A stretch of 64,000 bases of DNA from RUG12519 sp045649685 (GTDB taxonomy: Bacteria > Bacillota > Clostridia > Oscillospirales > Ruminococcaceae), in NCBI GenBank assembly GCA_045649685.1, contig JAZRQJ010000009.1:62001-126000 (forward strand), written 5' to 3'. The position numbers and the translations under genes are program-made. Below, piece by piece: positions 17,938 through 27,229 of this stretch. Below the pieces are notes generated by a model. That model did no database searches. It was given only the letters and a program-made list of their open reading frames with translations, and was not told the DNA's origin. Position 1 is the stretch's first letter; each line of letters opens with the position of its first letter.

Positions 17938-18642
17938 TTAATGTACTAAAGTACCTATATTTTCACCTGTACCAACTTTTACTATGTTTTTAGGCTCACT
18001 TAAGTTAAAAACAAGTAAAGGAATTTCATTGTCTCTACACATAGCAGCTGCTGTTCCATCAACCACATTTAAATTTTTAGATATAACATCGTCAAAAGAG
18101 ATAGAATCATATTTTTTTGCATCATTATATTTATGGGGATCTTTATCATAAACACCATCTACCATAGTCGCTTTAAAAATAATGTCTGCTTCAATTTCAG
18201 CCGCCCTTAAAGAAGCAGCTGTGTCGGTAGAAAAAAATGGATTACCGGTTCCACAACCAAATATAACAATTCTTCCTTTTTCCATATGGCGCATTGCTCT
18301 ATTTCTAATATAAGGCTCTGCAACAGCCTGCATTGAAATTGCTGTTTGAACTCTAACATCAGCGCCATATTCTTCTAAAATGTCTGCAACAGCTAAAGCA
18401 TTCATAGTTGTTGCTAACATCCCAATATGATCTGCTCTTGTTCTATCCATAGCTCCACTGGAACGACCACGCCAAAAATTTCCTCCTCCAACTACTACAG
18501 ATATTTCCGCACCCAAATCATGCAAATTTTTTACTTCTTTGCAAATGCTATTAATAACATCATAGTCTAACCCAAATTTTTTACTTCCAGCAAGCGCTTC
18601 TCCGCTTAATTTTAACAAAATTCTTTTATATTTTGGTTTCAT
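17938..18642 (-). CDS. pyrH: UMP kinase
   Basis: This amino-acid-kinase-fold enzyme phosphorylates UMP to UDP and is regulated by UTP/GTP. Diagnostic segments are KRILLKLSGEALAG (N-terminal phosphate loop), VVGGGNFWRGR, DHIGMLATTMNALA, GTGNPFFSTDTAASLRA and DGVYDKDP. The 234-residue length is standard. GGAGGG precedes the ATG. It is the first visible gene of the operon leading to polC; tsf and rpsB, usually upstream, are not adjacent here, since pfkA follows instead. Confidence 0.96.
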   Translation of the reverse strand: MKPKYKRILLKLSGEALAGSKKFGLDYDVINSICKEVKNLHDLGAEISVVVGGGNFWRGRSSGAMDRTRADHIGMLATTMNALAVADILEEYGADVRVQTAISMQAVAEPYIRNRAMRHMEKGRIVIFGCGTGNPFFSTDTAASLRAAEIEADIIFKATMVDGVYDKDPHKYNDAKKYDSISFDDVISKNLNVVDGTAAAMCRDNEIPLLVFNLSEPKNIVKVGTGENIGTLVH

Positions 18643-18690
18643 TAAAACCCTCCGAAATTCATTTTAAATAGTATGTAATCACACAGTATG

Positions 18691-18719
18691 ATTTTACAAC
18701 AAATAATATAAAAAGTAAA
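18691..18719 (-). promoter_or_regulatory. Candidate promoter for the pyrH-frr-uppS-cdsA-dxr-rseP-ispG-polC operon
   Basis: On the minus strand TTTACT and TAAAAT are spaced by 17 bp, about 50 nt before the pyrH start. The match is moderate. The remainder of the 227-nt gap to pfkA (18720-18869) is A/T-rich and shows no other clear signal, and no convincing terminator follows pfkA. Confidence 0.4.
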
Positions 18720-18869
18720 GTATAAATTTAAAATAAAAATCAGTAGTAAAAAATACCGGAAATATCAAAAACATCAAAAATATAAAAATCAAACATCCAA
18801 GTTCATACATAGAAGATTTTTTACCTAAACTTAGTGTCTATAAAAAACATATCTCCTCTTTTTTATATT

Positions 18870-19835
18870 TTATCGCGATAACTCACCTGCCATATGATAC
18901 AAATCTTCAGGGAACTTTTTAGTCATATTAAGTGCATCTTTTATATCAAAATCAACTACAACATCTTTGTTTAAACCAACAACTCTATTGCCAATACCTT
19001 TAGATAATAAATTAACCGCATGATATCCTAAACGAGCTCCGGCAACTCTATCTCTAACAGTTGGACTTCCTCCACGCTGAACATGTCCTAAAATAGTTGC
19101 TCTACTTTCTACTCCAGTTACCTGTTCGATTTCTTTAGCTAATTCTGTTACATTACCAATTCCTTCTGCAACCATAACAATAAAATGGTTTTTTCCTCGT
19201 TTCATAGCGTGTCTAATTCTGTCAAATAAATCCTGTTTATTGCAGGGATGTTCTGGAATTATAATATAACTAGCATTGCACGATATTCCCGCATTCAATG
19301 CAATATATCCAGCATGTCTTCCCATAACTTCAACAACACTACATCTGTCATGAGACGCTGTTGTATCACAAAGCCTATCAATCATTTGAACGGCCGTGTT
19401 TAGAGCAGTATCATATCCTATAGTATAGTCTGTGCAAGATATGTCGTTATCTATAGTTCCTGGCAAACCAATGCAAGGAATTCCTGCATCTGAAAGAATA
19501 GATGCACCACAAAAAGAGCCATCTCCACCTATAACAACTAGCCCATCTATATCATTTGCTTCGCAAACCTCTTTTGCTTTTTTTACGCCCTCACTAGTTT
19601 TCATCTCTGGACAACGTGCGGAATATAGTATAGTTCCTCCTCTTTGAATAATATCTGTTACATCTTTTGCAGTCAATGATCTAACATCACCTTTAATTAA
19701 TCCACTATATCCTCTATATATTCCTACTACTTCTATATCTTTAGCTATTGCCGATTTTACGACAGCATGTATAGTAGCGTTCATACCTGGTGCATCACCA
19801 CCACTAGTCAAAACGCCTATCTTTTTTACATTCAT
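18870..19835 (-). CDS. pfkA: ATP-dependent 6-phosphofructokinase
   Basis: This enzyme phosphorylates fructose 6-phosphate to the 1,6-bisphosphate in glycolysis. Motifs are TSGGDAPGMNA (nucleotide loop), GGDGSFCGA, PGTIDNDI with catalytic Asp, EVMGRHAGYIAL and HVQRGGSPTVRDR. Gly at 106 (GGDGS) and Gly at 126 (PGTIDND) are the residues that mark ATP rather than PPi use, in contrast to the second PFK at 60.1 kb. It is 321 residues long, normal for the bacterial allosteric form. It sits downstream of dnaE and has its own consensus promoter. Confidence 0.95.
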   Translation of the reverse strand: MNVKKIGVLTSGGDAPGMNATIHAVVKSAIAKDIEVVGIYRGYSGLIKGDVRSLTAKDVTDIIQRGGTILYSARCPEMKTSEGVKKAKEVCEANDIDGLVVIGGDGSFCGASILSDAGIPCIGLPGTIDNDISCTDYTIGYDTALNTAVQMIDRLCDTTASHDRCSVVEVMGRHAGYIALNAGISCNASYIIIPEHPCNKQDLFDRIRHAMKRGKNHFIVMVAEGIGNVTELAKEIEQVTGVESRATILGHVQRGGSPTVRDRVAGARLGYHAVNLLSKGIGNRVVGLNKDVVVDFDIKDALNMTKKFPEDLYHMAGELSR

Positions 19836-19890
19836 TAAAAGCCCTCCATGTTTATAATTATATATACTATCTCTAATCAGTTTTCTTTAA

Positions 19891-19919
19891 ATTATACCCT
19901 TTGATAAAAATATTGTCAA
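19891..19919 (-). promoter_or_regulatory. Consensus sigma-A promoter of pfkA
   Basis: TTGACA, a 17-bp spacer and TATAAT are read on the minus strand, all exact consensus. The predicted start site is about 50 nt before the pfkA ATG. This makes pfkA separately transcribed from the dnaE operon upstream. Confidence 0.82.
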
Positions 19920-19942
19920 TTAACAATAAATTAAGCCAACAC

Positions 19943-22900
19943 CTAAATTTGCCATCTTATCTCAACAGATTTCTCTTCTAATAACTTTTTTAAATCTACT
20001 AGTAATTGTTCAGATAAGTTAATATTTGGCAATAGCTTGTTTTTATAGTATGATTTTGACTCTTCAAAAAAGAACACGACACAACAATCCCCTTTATTTT
20101 CATTCAAAAGATCCAATATACTACCCATTTCTTTGCTTTTTTTAGATTTTAATTTTATAACTAAAACATCTTTAGCATTACAAGCAAAATAATCAAAATC
20201 ATAAGAAAAATTAACTAACAGTTTCTTTTTTTCACCATCAACAGATAAATTACCAGAAGTCAAAATAATATTGTCTTTATATAATATTTCACCATATTTT
20301 TTTAATTTTTCTGGAAAAAACACACATTCTATTGAACCTGTTTTGTCGCTTAGCTTTACAAAAGCCATTTTTTCTTTTCGTTTTGTATTTATAGTTTTAA
20401 CACTCTCAACTATGCCCGCTATCTTTACTAAACAATTATTGCGATATTTTTCGATATTATTTAAGTTTAAACACGTAGTTAAATCATATTTTTTAATTAC
20501 ATTATAGTACTTATCTAAAGGATGAGCAGATAGATATACTCCGATACTTTCTTTTTCCATTTTAATTAATTCATTATTATCATACTCTTCCACTTTATTT
20601 TTTAAATTTATGTTAGTCAATTCATTGCATAAGTTAACACTTTCAGACTCAAATAAACTAAGCTGTCCTCTAGCTTCACCTCGTTTATTTTGACATCTTT
20701 TTAATATGTTTTCATAATTTTGAATCATTTCTTTTCTGGTTGTTCCAATTTTATCAAAAGCTCCACATTGTATCAAAGACAATACTGCATATTTATTTAT
20801 TTCCCTTGGTTGCATTCGTGTAATAAAATTTTCTAATGAACTATACTTATTATTGAGCCTTTCTTCTATTATAGAATTCACTAGACCCTGTCCGACTCTC
20901 TTAACAGCCAATAATCCAAATCTTATTGTGTTTGTATTAATCACAGTAAAATTTTCATTACTTTCATTTATATCAGGACCAAGAACATTTATTTTCATTT
21001 GTTTGCATTCATTTAGATATTCTATAAGTTTATCTCCAAAATCTATAACACTATTTAAAAGTGCCGCCATATATTCTAGCGGAAAATGACATTTTAAATA
21101 TGCTGTTTGATAGGATACCATAGAATATGCAGCAGCGTGAGATTTGTTAAATGCATACGAAGCAAAGCTAGATATATTATCAAACATTCTTTCGGCATCT
21201 TCTTTGCTAAATCCGTTATTTATAGCTCCTACACATTCAATAGAACCATCTTCATTCTTTTTCCCATAAATAAAAAAATGCCTTTCACGTTCCATTAAAT
21301 CAACCTGCTTTTTCGCAATAGCACGTCTAACTAAATCGGCTCTACCATAAGAATATCCAGATATTTCACGAAAAATTTGCATAACTTGTTCTTGATATAC
21401 CACAACACCATACGTAACTTTTAATATTTTTTCTAACTTAGGTGATATATATTTTATTGATTTCGGATTTTCTCTGTTGTGAACAAAAGCATCTATAAAC
21501 TTTGAAGGTCCTGGTCTATATAGTGAAATTACTGCAATTAAATCTTCTAAACAATTAGGTTTTACTTTTTTTAAAACTTGCTTCATCCCTAAAGACTCAA
21601 ATTGAAAAACACCTGTAGATTTTCCAAAGGACATCATTTCAAAAGTTTTGGGATCATCAATAGGTATATTTTTTATATTAAAATTCGGTACACGATCTTG
21701 AATTATTTTTTCTGCATAATTGATTATTGTTAAGTTTCTAAGCCCTAAAAAGTCCATCTTTAAAAGACCAAGATCAGCAATATCGTTCATAGGATATTGT
21801 GTAACAATAATGTTATCGTTTTTAGCTAAAGGAACATATTCAGTTAAAGGAATATCTGTTATAACAACAGCTGCCGCATGGGTTGAAGTATTTCTGGGCA
21901 TCCCTTCAATTTTACATGCTGTTTCATACATTTTTTTTATGGTAATATCACTATTTACTAGTTGTTGTAATTTTTCAGAATCTTTCAACGCCGAATTAAG
22001 TGTTGTTCCAATTTTTGAAGGAATAGTTTTAGCTATTTTATCAACAAGATCATATCTAATACCCATAACTCTACCAACATCTCTTATTGCAGCTCTAGCT
22101 GCTAATGTTCCAAAAGTTATTATTTGTGCTACATGATCTATCCCATATTTTTTTATAACATAGTCTATGACTTCTTGTCTACGCTCATTACAAAAATCTA
22201 TATCAAAATCTGGCATTGTTATTCTGTCTGGGTTCAAAAATCTTTCAAACAAAAGATCATATTTTATTGGATCAATATCAGTTATATTCAAACAATATGC
22301 CAATAAACTGCCCGCTCCAGAACCACGTCCAGGGCCAACAGCAATATTGTTTTTTCTTGCGTAATTCACATAATCATAAACTATAAGGAAATAATCAATA
22401 AATCCCATCATTTCCACAACATTTAGTTCATAATTAAATCTTTCTATTATAATTTCATTAATAACTCTACCATATTTTTTTTGCATTCCCTCTTTTGCTT
22501 TTTTAACAAAAAACTCTTTGTTATTCTGACCATTAGGCGCAACAAACTTTGGAATATGTATATTACCAAATTCAAATTCCAAATTACATCTATTCGCAAT
22601 TTCCCCAGTGTTTTCAACTGCATTATCATAAATACCAAATAAATCCAACATTTCTTTTTCAGTTTTAACATAAAATTCTTCTGTTGGAAGCTCCATAGAA
22701 TTTTTTTCATCAAGCGTTTTTGCAGTTTGTATACACAACAAAACTTTTTGCATATACGCATCATCTTTTTTTATATAATGCACATCATTAGTTGCTACCA
22801 ATTCAATCCCAATCTCTCTAGAGAGTTTCAATAATTGATTTTTTACCTTAATTTGTTCACTTATATTATGGTCTTGTATTTCTAAAAAAAAGTTGTTTTT

Positions 22901-23398
22901 TCCCATGATGTTGGAATATGTTATAGCTATTTGCTTTGCTCTCTCATAATCATTGTTCAATATGGCTCTAGGAATTTCGCCTGCCAAACAGCCGGATAGT
23001 GCAATCAGTCCATCATGATATTTTCTTAATAGTTCAATATCTATCCTTGGTTTATAATAAAAACCTTTGGTATAAGACTCAGAAACCAGCTTTATTAAGT
23101 TTTTATATCCTGTGTGATTTTCACATAATAAAACTAAGTGATACGGATTATTATCAATATTTTTTACCTTATTTGAACATAACCTCGGAGCAACATATAC
23201 CTCACATCCAATTATAGGTTTTATTCCTTTTTTTTTGCATGCACGATAAAACTGCATAGCACCAAACATATTTCCGTGATCGGTTATAGCAACAGCTTCT
23301 TGCCCAATATTTTTTATATGAGAAACTAGCGAATCTATTTTACATGCTCCATCTAACAAGCTATACTCCGTATGCAAATGCAAATGAACGAAACTCAT
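19943..23398 (-). CDS. dnaE: DNA polymerase III subunit alpha, DnaE type
   Basis: This is the second replicase, which in Firmicutes extends primers before hand-off to PolC. The N-terminal PHP domain (FVHLHLHTEYSLLDG, AITDHGNMFG) is followed by the polymerase core with GPGRGSGAGSLLAYCL and the catalytic PDFDIDFCNERR. Then come the YAFNKSHAAAYSMVSYQ block, tandem helix-hairpin-helix and a C-terminal OB fold (VKIAGIVESVKTI...FVKLSDKTGSIEC). There is no inserted exonuclease, as expected. At 1151 residues it is full length. Its ATG overlaps the whiA stop by 4 nt, so translation is coupled. Confidence 0.97.
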   Translation of the reverse strand: MSFVHLHLHTEYSLLDGACKIDSLVSHIKNIGQEAVAITDHGNMFGAMQFYRACKKKGIKPIIGCEVYVAPRLCSNKVKNIDNNPYHLVLLCENHTGYKNLIKLVSESYTKGFYYKPRIDIELLRKYHDGLIALSGCLAGEIPRAILNNDYERAKQIAITYSNIMGKNNFFLEIQDHNISEQIKVKNQLLKLSREIGIELVATNDVHYIKKDDAYMQKVLLCIQTAKTLDEKNSMELPTEEFYVKTEKEMLDLFGIYDNAVENTGEIANRCNLEFEFGNIHIPKFVAPNGQNNKEFFVKKAKEGMQKKYGRVINEIIIERFNYELNVVEMMGFIDYFLIVYDYVNYARKNNIAVGPGRGSGAGSLLAYCLNITDIDPIKYDLLFERFLNPDRITMPDFDIDFCNERRQEVIDYVIKKYGIDHVAQIITFGTLAARAAIRDVGRVMGIRYDLVDKIAKTIPSKIGTTLNSALKDSEKLQQLVNSDITIKKMYETACKIEGMPRNTSTHAAAVVITDIPLTEYVPLAKNDNIIVTQYPMNDIADLGLLKMDFLGLRNLTIINYAEKIIQDRVPNFNIKNIPIDDPKTFEMMSFGKSTGVFQFESLGMKQVLKKVKPNCLEDLIAVISLYRPGPSKFIDAFVHNRENPKSIKYISPKLEKILKVTYGVVVYQEQVMQIFREISGYSYGRADLVRRAIAKKQVDLMERERHFFIYGKKNEDGSIECVGAINNGFSKEDAERMFDNISSFASYAFNKSHAAAYSMVSYQTAYLKCHFPLEYMAALLNSVIDFGDKLIEYLNECKQMKINVLGPDINESNENFTVINTNTIRFGLLAVKRVGQGLVNSIIEERLNNKYSSLENFITRMQPREINKYAVLSLIQCGAFDKIGTTRKEMIQNYENILKRCQNKRGEARGQLSLFESESVNLCNELTNINLKNKVEEYDNNELIKMEKESIGVYLSAHPLDKYYNVIKKYDLTTCLNLNNIEKYRNNCLVKIAGIVESVKTINTKRKEKMAFVKLSDKTGSIECVFFPEKLKKYGEILYKDNIILTSGNLSVDGEKKKLLVNFSYDFDYFACNAKDVLVIKLKSKKSKEMGSILDLLNENKGDCCVVFFFEESKSYYKNKLLPNINLSEQLLVDLKKLLEEKSVEIRWQI

Positions 23399-24312
23399 TT
23401 ATTTTCCTTTCTAGATAAATCGGCAATCTTATTTAATTTATTTAATCTATGATTAATGCATGATTTAGTAACATTTTCTCCTAATTCAGTAGCAATTTCT
23501 TTTAAAGACATTTCTGGATATTTTTTTCTAATTTTAGCTGTTTTTTTTAAGTTATCAGGTAATGTTTCAAAAATGCCAGTTTCTATAAGATAATCTATGT
23601 TTTTAATTTGTTTATATGATGCAGAGATTGTTTTATCTATGTTTGCTGTTTCACAATTAGTAACCCTATTTATCTTATTCCTAACATTTTTCATAATTTT
23701 TATTTGCATTATTGACAAACTTGATTTTGTAGCTCCCATTAATGTTAAAATATCTTCTATACATTCACTATCTTTAACATATAGTACAAAATAATTTTTT
23801 CTTTCTATTGTTTTAAATGAAAAATCATAAAAACTCAAAACATGTGATAATATGTTAAGTTGATCATTATTATTTAATATAAATTCCAATTGATATTCTT
23901 TATTAGGATCATTCATACTACCACAAGCAAGGAAAGCTCCTCTTAAAAAAGAAATTCTATTTTCACTATCCTCATCCAAATCATATTGTTTAATAAAATT
24001 ATCAGACAAAAACACATTTTTTATTAAGTTAAAATCATTGTCATTTTTGACATACAAAAAATAAACTATATCATTTTTTCTTTTTGGATTTTTAGAAGTA
24101 CTCAATATCAATGGCGATATATTATTGACTTCCATTGGCAAATAATCAAGTAAAAAGTCTATAACCCCACTATATTCAGAATATACTAAACAATTTTTCT
24201 TATTTAAAGACTTAGAAAAATTCAAAATGGCAGCAATTTCTACCAATGCTCCCATTTTGTTTTTTGGAGCAATTTTACTTAACTCTTGTTTAACTTCTAA
24301 TGAAAATGACAT
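23395..24312 (-). CDS. whiA: WhiA family regulator
   Basis: WhiA has an N-terminal LAGLIDADG-like (homing-endonuclease-derived, non-cutting) domain and a C-terminal helix-turn-helix. The latter is seen as YPEMSLKEIATELGENVTKSCINHRLNKLNKIA. In Actinobacteria it controls sporulation septation, and in Bacillus it affects division and chromosome segregation. ATG at 24312 is preferred over the in-frame TTG at 24324, giving 305 residues and the normal N-terminus MSFSLEVKQEL. It lies between rapZ and dnaE in a cluster conserved across Firmicutes. Confidence 0.94.
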   Translation of the reverse strand: MSFSLEVKQELSKIAPKNKMGALVEIAAILNFSKSLNKKNCLVYSEYSGVIDFLLDYLPMEVNNISPLILSTSKNPKRKNDIVYFLYVKNDNDFNLIKNVFLSDNFIKQYDLDEDSENRISFLRGAFLACGSMNDPNKEYQLEFILNNNDQLNILSHVLSFYDFSFKTIERKNYFVLYVKDSECIEDILTLMGATKSSLSIMQIKIMKNVRNKINRVTNCETANIDKTISASYKQIKNIDYLIETGIFETLPDNLKKTAKIRKKYPEMSLKEIATELGENVTKSCINHRLNKLNKIADLSRKENK

Positions 24313-24327
24313 ATTGTAAAACAACCT

Positions 24328-25191
24328 TTACTTTTTATTTATGTCCCTGTGACTAACACTAACTTTATTATCCTTTTTTAAAAATTTCCTATAAAAAGTT
24401 TCTGCAAAAGTAACAGATCTATGCATACCGCCAGTACAACCAAAAGCAATTGTAAGCTGACTTTTTCCCTCCTTGATGTATAAAGGGATCAAAAATTCTA
24501 TAAGATCTTCAAGTTTCTTTATTAGTTGTTTAGTTTCATCAAAAGATATAACATAATTTCTTACTTCCTCATCTAAACCTGTTTTAAATCTTAAATCATC
24601 TATATAATAAGGATTTGGCAAACATCTAACATCAAAAACCAAATCTGCACATGTTATATCACCATGTTTAAATCCAAAAGATACAAAATTAATAATCATT
24701 ACATCTTTAGATTTTTCTAAAAATAATTTACTTATACGCTCCTTTAATTGAGAATTTGAAAGTTGTGAGGTATCAATTACATAATCAGCTTTGCTTTTTA
24801 CACCATATAGTAATTTTTTTTCTTTTTCTATAGCATCAACCACGTTAAAGCAATTATCAACACCTATTAGTGGATGTTTTCGCCTTGTTTCACTAAAACG
24901 TCTTTTTAAAATTTCATAATTAGCATCCAGAAACAATATTTTGTAATTAACATTATCACGATCCAAACAATCAATTTCTTCGAATATATCCGAAAACATC
25001 TGACCACCACGTATATCCGTTACTATAGCTATCCTATCCAAATTTCCTTTTGATGCTTTTCCAATTTGAACAAATTTTGAAATTAATTTTGGAGGTAAAT
25101 TATCAACACAAAAAAATCCTATATCTTCTAAAATGCCAATTGTTTTAGACTTACCAGAACCAGATAATCCGGTTATTATTACTATCTCCAT
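24328..25191 (-). CDS. rapZ: RNase adapter/nucleotide-binding protein RapZ (YvcJ)
   Basis: The N-terminal P-loop GLSGSGKS (residues 8-15) binds nucleotide, followed by the conserved FCVDNLPP and FLDANYEILKRRFSETRRKHPL. The C-terminal domain has FVSFGFKHG, FDVRCLPNPYY and GCTGGMHRSV, all diagnostic of the RapZ/YvcJ family. In E. coli RapZ targets the small RNA GlmZ; in Firmicutes YvcJ is a GTPase linked to competence and envelope control, and the exact role is open. The length of 287 residues is standard. It is directly downstream of murB and upstream of whiA. Confidence 0.95.
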   Translation of the reverse strand: MEIVIITGLSGSGKSKTIGILEDIGFFCVDNLPPKLISKFVQIGKASKGNLDRIAIVTDIRGGQMFSDIFEEIDCLDRDNVNYKILFLDANYEILKRRFSETRRKHPLIGVDNCFNVVDAIEKEKKLLYGVKSKADYVIDTSQLSNSQLKERISKLFLEKSKDVMIINFVSFGFKHGDITCADLVFDVRCLPNPYYIDDLRFKTGLDEEVRNYVISFDETKQLIKKLEDLIEFLIPLYIKEGKSQLTIAFGCTGGMHRSVTFAETFYRKFLKKDNKVSVSHRDINKK

Positions 25192-25192
25192 T

Positions 25193-26104
25193 TTAAAAAT
25201 CTCCTATAAATTTAATTTCTGGCTCTAACCAAATTCCTGTTTGTTGTTTAACCACTCTTTGAGTTTCTAAAATTAAATCACTAACGTCTTTACATGTAGC
25301 ATTACCAATATTCACAATAAAACCACTATGTTTTTCGCTTATTTGAGCTCCGCCAATAGTTTTTCCTTTCAGTCCACATTGCTCAATTAAAGCAGCTGCA
25401 TATCCCTCTTTTGGTCTTTTAAAAGCCGATCCTGCGCTAGGAAACTCCAAGGGTTGTTTGGTTTTTCGCTTTTTTAGTAAATCATTCATTCGTAATCTTA
25501 TATCATGTTGATCCGACTCATTAAGTCTAATTATTGTACTCAAAATAAAATAATTTTTACTTTCAAAAAAACTATGCCTATAAGAAAAATCCAACTCATT
25601 ATTTTCTAATTCATAAATATTTCCAGTATCATCCATATATTTTACACTTTTAACAATATCTTTTATTTCTCCCCCATAAGCTCCAGCGTTCATAAAAACA
25701 GCTCCACCAACACTTCCTGGTATACCACAAGCAAATTCTAAACCCGAAAGCGAATTTTTTAAAGCAGAATTACAAAGTTGAATTAAGTTAACACCACTTT
25801 CACAATAAATCTCTGTGTCTGACACTAATTTTATATTGTTTAATTTATTGCTACATATTACAACTCCATCATAACCCGAATCAGAAACTAATAAATTACT
25901 TCCTCTCCCTAATACAATATATGAAACACTATTGTCTTCACATATTTTTGTTATATCTTGAATTTGTGAAGTATTATTTGGATAAGCCATTAATTTACAA
26001 TTACCACCTATTTTAAACGAAGTATGCTTACTCATAGGTTCATTCTCCACAAACATTATATCTTTCTCTATAAATAGATCTTTAATATCATCATACTTTG
26101 TCAT
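25193..26104 (-). CDS. murB: UDP-N-acetylenolpyruvoylglucosamine reductase
   Basis: This FAD enzyme reduces UDP-GlcNAc-enolpyruvate to UDP-MurNAc in peptidoglycan precursor synthesis. FAD-binding motifs SFKIGGNCKLMAYP, VLGRGSNLLVSD and CGIPGSVGGAVFMNAGAYGGE are intact. The substrate loop YRHSFF and the proton-donor serine region FPSAGSAFKRP are present, and the catalytic Glu lies in the C-terminal LEPEI. At 303 residues it is of the Bacillus (type IIb) size. It is followed 1 nt later by rapZ and preceded 18 nt upstream by hprK. Confidence 0.96.
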   Translation of the reverse strand: MTKYDDIKDLFIEKDIMFVENEPMSKHTSFKIGGNCKLMAYPNNTSQIQDITKICEDNSVSYIVLGRGSNLLVSDSGYDGVVICSNKLNNIKLVSDTEIYCESGVNLIQLCNSALKNSLSGLEFACGIPGSVGGAVFMNAGAYGGEIKDIVKSVKYMDDTGNIYELENNELDFSYRHSFFESKNYFILSTIIRLNESDQHDIRLRMNDLLKKRKTKQPLEFPSAGSAFKRPKEGYAAALIEQCGLKGKTIGGAQISEKHSGFIVNIGNATCKDVSDLILETQRVVKQQTGIWLEPEIKFIGDF

Positions 26105-26122
26105 TAAAATGCCCCTCTTTAA

Positions 26123-27049
26123 CTATTCTAAATCTGTAAAACCAAGACGTGTAAATAAAGCTTCTGCAGCGTTATATCCCATTTTGTTTTGTCGATTGTT
26201 TATTGCTGCAACTTCAATTATGATTGCTAAATTTCTACCAGGCTTAATCGGTATTTTATATTTCGGAATTTCGATACCCAAAATATTAGCAAACTCTCTT
26301 TTAAGACCTGTTCTATCATAATTTTGATTTGCAGTCCATGGTTCCAAATCAACAACCATATTAACTTTTTCTCTGTTTTTTATAGCTGCTACACCAAATA
26401 ATCTTCTAGCATTCACAATTCCTATACCACGAAGTTCCATAAAATGCCGTATATTTTTAGGTGCAGATCCAATTAATGCATTATCTGAAACACGCCTAAT
26501 TTCAACTTCATCATCTGCAACAAGTCTATGACCTCTTTTAATTAATTCCATTGCTGTTTCACTTTTTCCAACACCACTTTCTCCAGTAATTAAAACACCC
26601 TCGCCATATACTTCAACAAAAACGCCATGTATACCTTGTCTTGGTGCTAACTCAGCATTTAAAAAAAATATCAAAGATGACATGATATTTGACGTAGAGT
26701 TTTTTGTTCTAACTAGCGGTATATCATAATGTTTAGCAGCTTCAATCATTTCGTCAAAAACCGAATTATTACTTGTAACAACTATTGCGGGAATATTTTT
26801 TTTACAAAGAGTTTTCAATCGTTCCATTCTTAGATCAGAAGACATGTCTTTCAAATAAGCAGTTTCCATATTACCAATAATTTGAATTCGCGAAGGCTGA
26901 AAATATTTATAAAAACCAGAAATATGAAGTCCTGGTCTGTTAACTTCAGCTGAATATATCAAAATGTCTTCAGGTTTTTTAGGAAGATAAATACACTCTA
27001 AATTAAATTCTGAAATTAATTTAGATAATTTTACGCTATATTGAACCAT
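26123..27049 (-). CDS. hprK: HPr kinase/phosphorylase
   Basis: This bifunctional enzyme phosphorylates or dephosphorylates HPr at Ser46 and so sets carbon catabolite repression. The P-loop GESGVGKS (156-163), the following LVADDEVEIRRV, the signature MELRGIGIVNARRLFGV and the C-terminal IPIKPGRNLAIIIEVAAINNR are diagnostic. The start ATG at 27049 follows GGGGG by 6 nt, giving 308 residues; the longer frame would contain the Shine-Dalgarno. It heads the hprK-murB-rapZ-whiA-dnaE operon and has a good promoter. The co-located pfkA fits a carbon-flux theme. Confidence 0.96.
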   Translation of the reverse strand: MVQYSVKLSKLISEFNLECIYLPKKPEDILIYSAEVNRPGLHISGFYKYFQPSRIQIIGNMETAYLKDMSSDLRMERLKTLCKKNIPAIVVTSNNSVFDEMIEAAKHYDIPLVRTKNSTSNIMSSLIFFLNAELAPRQGIHGVFVEVYGEGVLITGESGVGKSETAMELIKRGHRLVADDEVEIRRVSDNALIGSAPKNIRHFMELRGIGIVNARRLFGVAAIKNREKVNMVVDLEPWTANQNYDRTGLKREFANILGIEIPKYKIPIKPGRNLAIIIEVAAINNRQNKMGYNAAEALFTRLGFTDLE

Positions 27050-27097
27050 TTTATTCCCCCTAAGCAAAATCAAGTTTCATTATCTAATATGTAACCA

Positions 27098-27126
27098 ATT
27101 ATACAATATACGCATTTCTCTTTCAA
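27098..27126 (-). promoter_or_regulatory. Sigma-A promoter of the hprK-murB-rapZ-whiA-dnaE operon
   Basis: TTGAAA, a 17-bp spacer and TATAAT are read on the minus strand, about 50 nt upstream of the hprK start. It is divergent from the yfhO promoter 28 bp away. Confidence 0.75.
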
Positions 27127-27153
27127 GTTTAAGATAATTTTCTGTAAAAAGTA

Positions 27154-27183
27154 TTGTTATTATTGTCGATTAAATGTTATAAT
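27154..27183 (+). promoter_or_regulatory. Sigma-A promoter of yfhO-like gene
   Basis: TTGTTA, an 18-bp spacer and TATAAT. An upstream ATG at 27182 falls in the -10 box, which supports the start codon at 27230 with AGGAGG upstream. Confidence 0.72.
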
Positions 27184-27229
27184 GTTGTTTGTATTTTTAT
27201 ATAATAAAATTAGGAGGAAATTCAACCAT

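Noticed and set aside
21720..22136. Antisense reading frame of 138 codons opposite dnaE
   Set aside because: The region encodes conserved DnaE polymerase-core residues on the other strand.
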